A DNA stretch of 64,000 nt from Diplolepis rosae (GCA_030998225.1 JAPYXD010000701.1:7486501-7550500), one strand, 5' to 3'; shown: positions 48,286 through 58,982, counted from the first letter of the stretch. The notes: generated by a model from the letters alone, not told the origin. Numbers and translations: made by a program.

Positions 48286-48453
48286 GTAGGTCGTAATTCA
48301 ATTCTGGGAGTCGTACGTGCGACTGTCCGCTTGTTTTATGTGACAGTGTTCTGTGTGACCTCAGTGTCCAGCTATGCGGATATATACCTCAACAATTTAC
48401 TTGTGAGCAATTTGCAAATAGACAACGTTAAAATGCCGTATTTTACTTTTCAG

Positions 48454-48515
48454 TGGAGGCTCGCAATAGATTTAAGGAGTATGTAAATATCTTGGCCACA
48501 ATAAAGAACGAGGAG
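48454..48515 (+). CDS. sowah: sosondowah-like gene, coding exon 2
   Basis: The acceptor is ttttacttttcag at 48453 and the donor is GAGGAG|GTAAGC. The first two bases complete a Val codon split across intron 1 (48286-48453, 168 bp). The exon encodes VEARNRFKEYVNILATIKNE plus a final Glu. This is the second half of the SOWAH N-terminal domain; the RN.FK.YVN..A..K pattern is the family signature. It ends in phase 0. Intron 2 that follows is 1849 bp. Confidence 0.85.
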
Positions 48516-50364
48516 GTAAGCATTTCTTTACAAAGCGGCATGCGCTGTTTATTTCCGTAGACCGTATCTTGACAGGAGCGACTTGTTGCATAGAGGAAGG
48601 TACATTGTTGCTAGATCTAGGTTTATTTAAACATGCATATTTTGATTTTTGCATACATTTTTATTTTTCCAAGTATCTATTTTGAAAATACATTTAGCTT
48701 CACTGTTTTGTTATGTTAGAGCCAGTATTTAACATAGCATAATAAGGTATTTTCTATCTGCACCAAAAACATCGATCACTGGGGGAACAACAAACCCACG
48801 TGACTAGTGTTTTTCTTATGGGATTTAAGATGTCAATAATGTTAAATCATAATTATGGTGTAACCGTGCTTTATCATGAATTTTTTATACTTTTCAAAAA
48901 GGCTAAAGAATGCATGGATAAGTGCAATGAAGCATGAAAAAATTGAATTTTCATGATATTTGTGAATTATATTGTATGCATTAATATTTCATGATACAAA
49001 GTATTTACTATTAATCATGTGGTTTGTTGTCCCTCCACTGATCGAGATGTTTTTGGTATGGGTAGTAGAAGTGAAAATGCCTGATACAAAACGACATGAA
49101 TTGCATTTCCGTTGTAAACCCGTTAAAACCGGACGTGTAAATAGGAAAATATCGTCATTTCATTTAAATATATATGTGTGCATGTGTGTCTGTAGAGGTT
49201 TGAAGAATTCGAGCTTGTTGTAAATTGCAACATAACCTATTGTTTTGAATAAGAAGACATGGAAATACATGGTTTTTGTCGTAAAAATGCTCGATTTGTT
49301 GCTTTTTATAGATTATATTTAAGTAAAAGTAATTGTTACTTAATTTTCCCTTACCATAAATTCGATTACTTTTTTAATTCGAAGATAAAGTTAGGTTGCT
49401 GTTCAACTGAATTTTAGTATATGAATAGATTTATATGTTTTTAAATTTTTACTTTTATTATTATTTATATATTTACTTTGCACGTATAAGCAAAAATATT
49501 ATTCTTACATATAAGATCACAATGGCTACTTATTTCATTAATTTGTTTTCAGTGCTTTTTAAATTAAAAATATTAATGAATTTATTTAAAATTTATAAAA
49601 TATTTATAAAACTGTATGAAGATATACCTTTACACGTAGTAAATAAAGCAGGTAAAAATAAATTCAAGGTCCAAATTTTTTTATCAAGTACTTCTCAAGC
49701 AATAAAACAAAACTTGATTTAAAACTTGTGAGGATATAAATTTAAATTCAAAAATAATATTTATATTGTTCTAGTAATGTCATAATAATTTTTGATTTTA
49801 TATTTTATTTTACTGAATTAAAAACTGTGAATCATTAATTATTTAACAAAACTTCAACTTGAACTGATAAAAATGCATCCAACTTGAATCTCACACATGC
49901 CTTATTTATATAAAAATTTTAATAGCCAAAAAATCAGTTCTTTCCTTCCGTTCAGAATGTCGTCGTAAACTCCCTATCCTGACCTTTTTCGTGGCCTTTA
50001 AACATTATGATCGTTAGTGCAGTAGCATACGGTGGTACAATGTGTTTTGAATTATGACGCGCCTCAGTGGCGCTTATAAAATTCTCTGAGTAGCTCTCCA
50101 AGTCTGAAACCAATGCAGCTTATCCTTTGTATGTTCTTTATTAGGAACATCTGTCTTATCACACTACAAAGAACCCCCAAGGATACTGCAATTAACAGAC
50201 TCGGAAAAAATAGATTTATAACTTAAACTCCTTTTGAATAGTTTAAATTCACAGTAATATTTGCATTATTATTTATTTCTTATATTCATACAAATGAACA
50301 AGTCACTCTTGTTAAAATTAATTTTTTTTTTATTAAAAATTAACCAATTGGTACATTTTTATAG
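48516..50364 (+). other. intron 2 of the sosondowah-like gene
   Basis: 1849 bp, GT...AG, very AT-rich in its middle. No transposon recognised inside, in contrast with the flanks of the gene. Confidence 0.75.
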
Positions 50365-50799
50365 GGTGAAAAGTTCTTGGTTCTGAAAAAAAAGTATCGC
50401 CAAACTTCATTAGACCTTTCCTCGCCAAGTTTCAGCTTCTCTACCTCACCGGGTTCACCTGTACAAACTCCTGACCTTGCCACTCCAGTCTCTCCTCTTC
50501 GGGAACCTCCACCTTATCGCCCTCCACCTCCAGCACCTTTGAGTCCTGTGAGCAGCCCTATTTCATCTATTCCTCCAAATCAAAATGAATCTTCTGAAGA
50601 CACGACTGGTATCTTCTACAACAGTTTTGAGAGGGGATTAGAAGAACCTGTAGAGTTAAAAAAATGTGTCGAAGAATCGGATATTGCAATTTCACCTCCT
50701 GTGCCACCTAGACGCAAAAGCCAAGATAAACTCAAGCTAGAGAACAAGGAGAACCTCAATATGGAGAAGCCCAAAACTGGTCTCGAAGCTGTTATTAAA
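50365..50799 (+). CDS. sowah: sosondowah-like gene, coding exon 3 (proline-rich linker)
   Basis: The exon opens after acceptor ttttatag and closes at attaaa|GTAAGT: 145 codons, phase 0 at both ends. It begins GEKFLVLKKKYRQTSLDLSS, completing the winged-helix-like domain with the conserved VLKKKYR. A low-complexity Ser/Pro-rich segment follows with SPGSPVQTP, PPPYRPPPPAPLSP and PPVPPRRKSQ. The two Pro-rich cores fit the general pattern of SH3-ligand motifs (inference). A charged Lys/Glu-rich tail (KLKLENKENLNMEKPK) ends the exon. The open frame runs on about 27 codons past the donor, but those codons lack similarity and are probably intronic. Linkers in this family vary greatly in length and sequence. 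Confidence 0.82.
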
Positions 50800-51350
50800 G
50801 TAAGTTTCTTCACTTATTTTATTACCTATAATAAAATTAATTGCCAATTTTATTTATCTGGATTGCTTACTGCAGAGTATTAGATTGGCAATACATTTCT
50901 TAAAGGTGTGGGTCTTCATTCGTATGCATTTTCATCTCAATTGTCTTACTAACAAACTAACTTCCAGATTTTCCTTTCCCTCTGATAAAATTTTTTAAAT
51001 GTCTACTTATTATTTATGTGAGGGTAAAATTTTTTTCTATTTGGATAAATTTTATTTGATATTCCACAAGGAGTCCTTATTTCAATGGTTGTTTCTTCTT
51101 GGAATAGTGTTCATATATATAATCCACAATTTCCTCAATCTTTATTCTTACGTTCACGTTTTTTAGTCTAAGATCTAAGATCTTTAGTCTGAGTTTGAAA
51201 ATTTTTTCGTGCTTGTATGTCTGGTGTCTGGTTTCTGGGAAGTCTTCCACTGCACATATCTTTATCGTGGTTTTTTGTGTGGAGAGCGTTGATTATCAAT
51301 AAAAATAACTTAGAAAAGTTGATACAACTCTAGACTTGTTGCTAATATAG

Positions 51351-51503
51351 GAAGACGAGATTCCAGCGACAATTCAGCCGACGTCGGCTGAACAGCTGAG
51401 CGTCCGCGAGCGGATGCAACGGTTCAACCGAATGGCTAGCGAGACTGATCTAAACATTCGTCACAACAGCTCCACAACACTCAATAAGAAAAGATCCGAC
51501 AAG
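51351..51503 (+). CDS. sowah: sosondowah-like gene, coding exon 4 (last exon found)
   Basis: The acceptor is gctaatatag and the donor is GACAAG|GTAATT; 51 codons, phase 0 at both ends, so it joins exon 3 in frame (intron 3 is 551 bp). It encodes EDEIPATIQPTSAEQLSVRE, then a basic segment with RMQRFNRMASETDLN and a Lys/Arg-rich end. The four exons give 259 continuous codons with no stop. The protein must continue because the ankyrin repeats expected in SOWAH proteins are absent. I found no convincing ankyrin exon between 51504 and 64000, so intron 4 is probably over 12 kb and full of transposons, or some exons were missed. Confidence 0.75.
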
Positions 51504-52872
51504 GTAATTTTTAATTATTTCCAAAACTTATCGTTTCGTAAACTAAACAGAATTCTTCATCCTGTTCAAGATTTATTTATCACTTTAATCCGTAATAAAT
51601 CTGATACAAGAGATTATTACAGCTTTAAAAAGTTTTCCTATATACACTGAAGATATAATTACTTTTACGCCTATCAAATCTTGATTGTTTCCTTCCCATT
51701 ACTCAGTTTCATTCCAATCAAAACTATTAATAACTAAGTCTGTAGAGTCTCGGAGTAAGAAAGGATGCGGTTTGGAAGGTCATCTTGCATACCGAGTGGA
51801 CTACTAGGAATCACCATGACGGTCGTTTACCCCATGTGTATTCCTTACACCCACTTTCCCTGTTTCTTCATTCCTCTTTCTTTTCCTTTTTCTTTCTCTC
51901 ATCCCTCTTTCTTTCCTCCCTGATAGCTTCCTACCTCACTCCCCTCTCTTTGAAAGACCGTTTATCGCAACGGGCAATATTCATCGCATTTGAATATCCT
52001 GCGGGCGGTATCTCGCGTACTGATCAGGATGTCGCGAGGATGTTGCCGTAAATCATAATTAGCCAGATACGAAATTAAAAGTGGAGGATTCATGCTCTTT
52101 CTCTCTCTCGAAGTCGTCGTACTTACATACTTTATAAATACGGTCCTGGACTACAAAGCACGAACCGCGACAGGATGCGGTCGACGCTTCATCATAATAT
52201 TCGGATATGTTTATCGTACCGGCCGATTGAACGCACCGACTACTCTTTTTTTTTATAGCGAAATTCGTTTCCAACAGGAAGGAAGTGATCGCCTATCTTC
52301 CTTTCCATCCAAATTTATTTTCAAAGTACCCTTCTGAAATTGGAATTTCATTATATTCCACTTGTAAAGTATATTTACATCTATTTTACATGTTTAATTC
52401 TATTTTAGTTAATATATACCGGTACCATTGCAGTTCTAATTTTCCAAATTCAAATGTCTCAAACTCTCTAACTATTTAATTTTCTAATCTATTAACGTTT
52501 TTATTCTAATTTTAGATTTGAAATGTTCAGTTTTTTTAAATAGAAATCCACAAAATAAGAATAAGAGAATCCTTATTTTGACCCCTGCAGACCTTTCACA
52601 ATTCTTCCCTTACCGACAATTGTACATATCATGATTCATCACATATTTTACATGCGAATATAACATTTTTGAACTGAAAATGGTTCTATCACCTGTAAAA
52701 TTTAACTTCTGAACCACTATAACTCCTAAAAACCCTCAGAAATTAAAAAACAGGCGAATGGAGCAAATTAAATTTGAAATTCTCTAGTTTTCGAATGCTT
52801 CGAGTTTTAGAATTTCTATCCTTGTAGAATAATTAATTATAAATTTCAAGAATTTGAAACCGTTCGAACCTT
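51504..52872 (+). other. start of the presumed intron 4
   Basis: It opens with donor GTAATT. A pyrimidine-rich block at 51850-51950 and short frames on both strands are unconvincing as exons. Confidence 0.4.
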
Positions 52873-53358
52873 CAAAATAGAAAAAAAAAATGACCAAATT
52901 TGGACCAAAAAACATTACCCAAATTAAACAATCATGAGAGAAACTAACAAAAAAGAAGGAAAGAAAAAAGAAGGCAGCCTTTCAAAACCACTTCCTTCTT
53001 TTTCTTTCTTTCGTCCTCTTTTGTCTTTATTTCCCACCACCATTTACAAAAAAAAAAATTAATAAAAAATAAAAAAATTATAAACTGCTTGCGCGACGTT
53101 TCGGTGCTCTTCCAGCACCCTCTTCAAAGCTGGAATTCTAGAAAAAAATATTCTAAAATTAAATTAATTACTAAATTAATTTCAAAAAAGTAGTTTATAA
53201 TTTTTTTTTATTTATTTATTTTTTAATTAAATGGCGGTGGGAAATAAAGACAAAAGAGGACGAAAGAAAGGAAAAGAAGGAAGGGGTTTTGGAAGGTTGC
53301 CTTCTTTTTTCTTTCCTCCTTTTTTGTTGGTTTCTCTCATGATTGCTTAATTTGGGTA
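52873..53358. repeat. inverted repeat around the 53096 hairpin (outermost layer of a nest)
   Basis: Left arm about 52873-53083, right arm about 53188-53358. They share accaccattta/taaatggcggt, tcctcttttgtc/gacaaaagagga and atgagagaaac/gtttctctcat blocks. The right arm is cut at 53358 and resumes at 54881-54915 (atgttttttggtcc), so removing the 1520-bp element restores the full pairing. Confidence 0.85.
53096..53127 (-). ncRNA. hammerhead-like hairpin motif between inverted-repeat arms
   Basis: Read on -: TTGAAGAG, stem GGTGCT/AGCACC with a 5-nt loop, then GAAACGTCGCGC. The first base of the CUGANGA box is T here. It lies at the centre of the inverted repeat 52873-53358, and its sequence differs from the other copies, so only the structure is shared. 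Confidence 0.4.
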
Positions 53359-53537
53359 GGGAAGAGTCGGGTAGCCCCGGCCACTCATGACATTGAATAA
53401 ACTGTACTCTCTGCGAAAATAAATTAATATTTTTCTCTTTCAGAATTGTGCCAAAGTGTAATTTTAAAGATATGGACTCTCTTTCATCAGCTTAAAAGAA
53501 AATCCGGTCTAAATATTTCATCTCTAGAAAACAGGTG

Positions 53538-54148
53538 CACTGAGAAAACTGGAGTGTCAAACTTTGAGTGTCAAAATGTAGATAGTCAGTTTGAACTTCT
53601 AGATAGTACAACACTTTCTCCGAAATTTTTTCTTTTTGGTCAGGGAGACACTCATTTGATATTCTGCTTAACTGTTACCAGAGGGTCAGAATCACTATAA
53701 AGAGTGTCGATTGGTGAAATACGCGCCAAAATTGCAAAGTCACGTGGGTTCGCCTATTTTTCCTCCAATATCACCAGCGTGGACTCTAACCTCATTGCCG
53801 GTTTCGCGTCCATTACGTGTTAAAGTTTCACGAGGGTTATTTTTGCCAACTAATTGTTCAGTACCTATTTCACTTGCTATAATAACATAATAATTGTGAA
53901 AGCTTAAATATAATAGTTTTGAGGTTAGCCATAGAGGTAAATTATAGTCTGTTTTTCTCTCTTCGATAATCTATTTTTCTCTCTGCGATGATCATCTTTT
54001 CCCTCTAAAGTATTCAAGTTGACCATCTTATTTTCACAATTCACAGGTAATAAGTTACACTATCTAGAAGGCTATCCTATAGTTTAACCTCAAATATAGT
54101 CTGTTTCACCCTCCAAATGTTTAGGTTGACACTCCAGTTTTCTCAGTG
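53538..54148. mobile_element. 611-bp element with 23-bp TIRs, inside the 1520-bp element
   Basis: CACTGAGAAAACTGGAGTGT at 53538-53560 (23 bp) is exactly inverted at 54126-54148. The inside is AT-rich with no recognised coding. Being inside the TA element makes it the third level of nesting, or an original part of it. Confidence 0.8.
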
Positions 54149-54482
54149 TGCATTTTGAGAAATATGTACCATCTTTATTATCAAATATTTCTAAAGCTAA
54201 GAAAAATATCAGATTGGTTCTGATTGGGATATATAAATTCACTTTCTAACTATGTGACCTGTAATTTTTGTTTAATATTTTTGCGTATTTTTTTATTTAC
54301 AGCAGTTTTATTGAAACTTGTCAAAGTCGGATAGCCCTGGCCACATTTTTCTGCTAAGTTTCTAAGTTTACCCCCCACACACGAGTCACAAATAATTGCA
54401 ACCTCTTGATCGGAAATTCATGAAACCTTTTAAACAAGCATATTCGAAAAAGTGTGCTTTATGGATGCGCAAGAATACTGCA

Positions 54483-54642
54483 CTGGGAAAAAAATGCTAT
54501 TGAATCAAAAGCATGTATATCATGGATTCAAATCAATATGCTATAGAATTAGTAACATTTATTGGTTCTTGTAGTATATTTTTATGAATTAATAGTATAT
54601 GTACATGCTTTTGATTCAATAGCATTTTTTTCTCAGTGAAAT
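54483..54642. mobile_element. about 160-bp hairpin MITE
   Basis: CACTGGGAAAAAAATGCTAT ... is matched by the inverted CATGCTTTTGATTCAATAGC ATTTTTTTCTCAGTG at the right end, arms of about 40 bp. Ends resemble the CACTGAGAAAA and CACGGAGAAAA ends of other elements in the window. Confidence 0.75.
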
Positions 54643-54915
54643 ATTTCGGTTTTTTCGATGGCCGGGGCTACCCGACACTATTTTGTTGTAACCTATTTTA
54701 AATCTCACTTCAATCGCTCCGTTTTCTTCCAAAATATGTTTATTTCTTATATGTCTCTTTGTAGGTTGTTGGTAGAAGCATTGACATTATAACTAATCTT
54801 CTAAATTTCAATTTTGATCCCTATAAGCCAAGTTATTATCAATAAAGCTTAAGTGGCCGGTACTACCCGACTCTCCCCTAATGTTTTTTGGTCCAAATTT
54901 GGTCGTCTTTTTTTT

Positions 54916-56338
54916 TTTTGATAATGTGCATTTTAGGAAAACCGATCAAAGTTGCAAAAGAAAACCCAGGAAAGAAACATATATTTATACATATTTTTTA
55001 TTCGTCATGTAAAAGATAAGCCTTTTATAAAAAGTATAAAGATCGGGGTTCAGTTATTGGCCCTCATCCTTTATCCTTAAAGTGATCTTTACATTTTTGG
55101 CAAGATAATATACATGTTCTACGTAGTAATTTTCTTTTTCATTTCGCAGTGGTTTAAAAATTATTAAGTTTTTACTACCTGCAACGCCACAAGATAGGCG
55201 ATTCGTGCCAACTTTTAAAAAGAAACTTTGTTGTTCGTAAATTAAAAGCAAAGGTTCGTGAAGAAGATTTAAAGCACGCGAAATTTTGCCCCTGGCGTTT
55301 TGTCAATTTCAACATTTAAATATTATTTTCTTTCATCTCTTTAAGATGTCTCCACAGACATCCTGTAATCCCACCTTGTGGCTTTTTTTGTTATAATATG
55401 TGGTTTCTGAGTTTTTCTTATGCTTTAACAATTAACATGCAGAGTGGTCACGTCTTTGCATTGTGTGCATCCGTAATGAAAGACGTCTCGACGTTAAGTC
55501 GCGTGCCGTAAATATAAGGAACTTATATTAATATTGTCTTTGAATAGTAGGGGTTCATTAACTTTTGGAAATTCGGTCCTTGAATAATTTGTATAGAAAG
55601 CTTATTTGACTTAATTTTTAAATATCTCTGAATAAAATATGGTAAAATAGCAGCTAGAAGAACCATGACAAATAATTATACTTATACTAATTGGTTTGAA
55701 TCCGGGCTGAGACAGATTTTTTTTTTTAATAATTGATTGAAAGAACCGTAAAATTTTATACTAAATTGATTAGGTGTATAAAATTTTATATTTATATCTA
55801 AAATGAATAGATCTTGGCTTTTTTTAATAATTTAAAAATAAATTCTTGATTTTTTTTATCAGTTTAATGTATTTAAGTCGTATTATGATTCTATGGTGAA
55901 TTAAACAGTTAGGTTTTGGCGCAAGACATTTCTGGTCGTTTGTTGCAAATAAACCACTTGCATCGACTTCACCACAGAACAATAAGGTGTAACATATTAC
56001 AACCCCGTTTCCGGGTTAATTTGCCCATTCGTAAGCAACGTGTTGCTTCGTGCTCGATCTCGTTCTTTCTGTTTCTCTGCACTCTTCCTGTCCCTGGCTT
56101 TTATGGAAATGAGAAGTGCGGGTGGCAACATAGGCCGATTAAACTAACTACCTTTCCAAAGTTTTTTGGGATTATTTATCTTTTCACCTTAATAAATACA
56201 AAAATAGGGTAAAAATCAGTCTGAGGTTCAAAGTTCAATGATATAATATTTTCAAAACAAAAGCAGCTTTCAAATATATATATTTGATCGTGACATGTTT
56301 CCGTACATGTTCCTTGTTACATTGACCCACAGTTATAA
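54916..56338. other. presumed intron 4, no bounded element
   Basis: Contains the unidentified - frame at 55054-55295 and, near 56294, a box (tgacatgtttccgtacatgt...) related to the 104-bp repeat. Confidence 0.35.
55054..55295 (-). CDS. unidentified - strand open frame, perhaps a decayed coding fragment
   Basis: The frame runs about 80 codons without a stop, from NARGKISRALNLLHEPLL through SCGVAGSKNLIIFKPLRNEK to VKITLRIKDEGQ and a stop. Amino-acid composition looks more protein-like than the usual AT-rich noise frames. A second short frame upstream (HKVGLQDVCGDILKR) is separated by stops. I do not recognise it, and it lies inside the presumed long intron of the sosondowah-like gene on the opposite strand. 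Confidence 0.15.
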
Positions 56339-56420
56339 TTCTGTAATATTTATTTTGGCTTGGGGTCAGCTTAGTTTCTAATTATTTATGCCATAGAGGA
56401 CATAAACATTAGGAAGGCAA

Positions 56421-56452
56421 ACGTTTCGGCCACAGATGGGGGCCCTCTTCAG
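56421..56452 (-). ncRNA. hammerhead-like hairpin motif, left palindrome arm
   Basis: Read on -: CTGAAGAG, stem GGCC/GGCC with a 9-nt loop (CCCATCTGT), then GAAACGTTT. CUGAAGA satisfies CUGANGA since position 7 is variable in hammerheads. One extra G precedes the stem, as in the other copies. No NUH found. Confidence 0.4.
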
Positions 56453-57430
56453 TGCCAATTAGCTTAATTGTAACCTTTAAATATTTATTAACTAATACAT
56501 GCAATTAAAAAATATATGGTATTTTTTGTTTTTTTGTTTTTTTCGTTTTTGCTTATTAATTAAAAATAGAGTAAACATGCAGAAAAACTTATGAGTAAGC
56601 GAGTTTCTAGGTGTGAAGAAACCAGGCCGTTCCAAAAACTGCTCCAACAAGTAATCCTCTCCCACAGGAACCGTGAAAAATGCGGCCGCGGAACGCACTC
56701 CCTCAAGGGCACATATATAAACACAATTATTTCAAACCAGAAAGAAACAACACACTGGAGAATATAACGTGGGTCCTTTGTAAAGCACGCACAGCAAACC
56801 ACACATGTGCACGAGCACCAGAAGTAAAGGACACTGAAGTTAAAACAATCAGAACATTGCAATTGGTACAGAAAAATTTATTTATTTTCTCAAAAACCAC
56901 AGAGATGACACGACTTATTCCCAAATCAGTTTTCTTCTAGCCATGTGGCAGAGTGGTGGACTTACATCCGTCTGTCATCTCTGTGGTTTTTGAGAAAATA
57001 AATAAATTTTTCTGTACCAATTGCAATGTTCTGATTGTTTTAACTTCAGTGTCCTTTACTTCTGGTGCTCGTGCATATGTGTGGTTTGCTGTGCGTGCTT
57101 TACCAAGGACCCACGTTATATTTTCCAGTGTGTTGTTTCTTTCTGGTTTGAAATAATTGTGTTTATATATGTGCCCTTGAGGGAGTGCGTTCCGCGGCCG
57201 CATTTTTCACGGTTCCTGTGGGAGAGGATTACTTGTTGGAGCAGTTTTTGGAACGGCCTGGTTTCTTCACACCTAGAAACTCGCTTACTCATAAGTTTTT
57301 CTGCATGTTTACTCTATTTTTAATTAATAAGCAAAAAGGAAAAAAACAAAAAAACAAAAAATACCATATATTTTTTAATTGCATGTATTAGTTAATAAAT
57401 ATTTAAAGGTTACAATTAAGCTAATTGGCA

Positions 57431-57464
57431 CTGAAGAGGGCCCCCATCTGTGGCCGAAACGTTT
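57431..57464 (+). ncRNA. hammerhead-like hairpin motif, right palindrome arm
   Basis: Mirror copy of the 56421 motif on the + strand in the right arm of the palindrome; motif sequence identical. Confidence 0.4.
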
Positions 57465-57544
57465 GCCTTCCTAATGTTTATGTCCTCTATGACATAAATA
57501 ATTAGAAACTAAGCTGACCCCAAGCCAAAATAAATATTACAGAA

Positions 57545-58780
57545 ATATATATTTGTGTTTAGAATATTTTTGTAAAGTTCAAATAGTTGCCTCACAGAAA
57601 AGAAAATCTCCGGAAAAAATATTTGATTATACTTTGCGGAATTGCAATATTGTTATTAATGATATCGTTTAAAAGAGAAACAATTATTATTCATAATAAA
57701 AATGTTAACACAAAAATTATTCATCTAAAAACTTTTGTTGCTTTTATTGAATTTTTAAATAAAATAAATGCCAACTATAGTTAGTTGTCAAAAAATTTTA
57801 TTAATTCTTTTATACTTGATCTGTATTTCAACTACTAATATCCACATTGATATGGAACTGATGTTGATAGTAATTTATTGACAAAATTTCCTAATAATTC
57901 TAATTTACCATTAAAAATGGTACTTCCAGCTATAAAATTTCTATTCGTGTGATTTATGATCTTGAAAGTTGGATTTGTTTTAACCTTGAAGACAGTTTTT
58001 ATGAATCTTCCTTGCTTTTAATCCTAAGAACTTGTTGAGAATCCTCCAGCAACTTGTCAACAAGATACTTTTCTTTCTTGCCTCACAAAAGAGGAAAAGG
58101 AGTAATAGGAGTAATTGGCTGGAAGTTTCTCTTACAACAACAGCCACACTAAGTTGTAGCATTGTTATCCAGGAAGAAAGCCCGTCTGTAGACATAGGGT
58201 GGAAAGTATATAGGTGGCTTTATTTCGTTAGCTCGAGGACGCGTCTAATTAGGATCACGAGTGTTCTCTCTTAAGAAGCTCCTTGTCGAGGTTTCGTCTT
58301 CCAAGAGAAGCAGTTTCTTGGCGAATATGTAACACGGCCTTGCCGAACTTAGAGTTCCATATAGTTGTGCATACATTAGGGACGTCGGTGAAACTTCGAG
58401 GGTAGTTTGCCCGCCGAGGGCGAGGAAGACATCGAGCGGGTTACAGGGGGGGAGAACTCTGTGAACGAGAGAGTGCGAAGGGTGTAAACCGCACAAAGTA
58501 ATCTTACAGAATGTATATGCAAAGAGGGTTTTGTCGAGGGCACGAGGATTAGGAGCACAGCTTGCATGATCCTGCCAGCGACAACCTTTGACAAGACATC
58601 CTCGAGCAAACTTACCTTGGTGATACCGCTTCGCAAATCATCTTCGATCCTGGACCATGTCCAACGACTAAGGACATTGTCTTTGATGTTTCAAAACAAT
58701 TGATCCGTCTCATTTAAATACACTTTCCAATATCATGTGTTCATATTCGCTTCTCTTCCGTTTCTCCAATTTTTTAAATA
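57545..58780. other. presumed intron 4, GC-richer patch at 58190-58680
   Basis: On the - strand the patch has two overlapping open frames of 83 and 86 codons, and a consensus donor ATCACCAAG|GTAAGT at 58615-58607 after RWTWSRIEDDLRSGITK. No domain recognised, so it could be an exon of a nested gene or an element fragment. Confidence 0.25.
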
Positions 58781-58884
58781 TAAATTTTAAAGTGACATGT
58801 TTGATAACATGTCTGCTATTATATTGACCCAAAATTCATAGAATTTTTTTCATTTCTCATTATTTTGGCATAGGGTCAGATTCT
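58781..58884. repeat. 104-bp direct repeat, copy 1
   Basis: Identical to 59861-59964 and offset by exactly 1080 bp. It contains tgacatgttt, attgaccca and tagggtcag blocks. A diverged version (tgacatgtttccgtacatgt ... tggggtcag) precedes the hammerhead-like motif of the 56.3-kb palindrome. Confidence 0.9.
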
Positions 58885-58950
58885 TTTTATTTTCGTCGAT
58901 TAAATTTTTCAGTATCAAATATAAAAATACTCAAACAGAAAGCAAGGCAA

Positions 58951-58982
58951 ACGTTTCGGCCACATATGGGGGCCCTCTTCAG
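58951..58982 (-). ncRNA. hammerhead-like hairpin motif next to a 104-bp direct repeat
   Basis: Same family as 56421 (loop CCCATATGT). It lies 66 bp after the 58781-58884 repeat box, the same box-then-motif order as at 56294-56452. Confidence 0.4.

Larger units (their letters stand above)
53359..54878. mobile_element. 1520-bp TA-flanked DNA element with GGG(A/G)AGAGTCGGG ends
   Basis: Left end GGGAAGAGTCGGGTAGCCCC; right end, reversed, GGGGAGAGTCGGGTAGTACC, both leading into GGCCACT. TA is duplicated (53357-53358, 54879-54880), and the empty site is visible as the undisturbed pairing strand in the left arm of the host inverted repeat. Two internal relatives of the end motif lie at 54325-54345 (direct) and 54658-54675 (inverted). 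No transposase frame is visible, so it is probably non-autonomous. It holds two smaller elements. Confidence 0.88.
56339..57544. mobile_element. near-perfect 1.2-kb palindrome (572-bp arms, 62-bp spacer)
   Basis: Arms 56339-56910 and 56973-57544 are equal in length and differ at only a few positions (for example CCTTTG/CCTTGG and CATGTG/CATATG). Each arm carries the hammerhead-like motif near its outer end. The paired long frames (100, 86-88 and 68 codons) in the two arms are mirror images and carry no recognised domain. The arm similarity implies a young inverted duplication or a foldback element. A palindrome this long would be unstable in cloning hosts. Confidence 0.9.

Noticed and set aside
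56560..57323. Paired 100-codon frames (MQCSDCFNFSVLYFWCSC...) in both palindrome arms as a conserved gene
   Set aside because: They are mirror images created by the inverted arms; several other frames in the same DNA are equally open, and no domain is recognisable.
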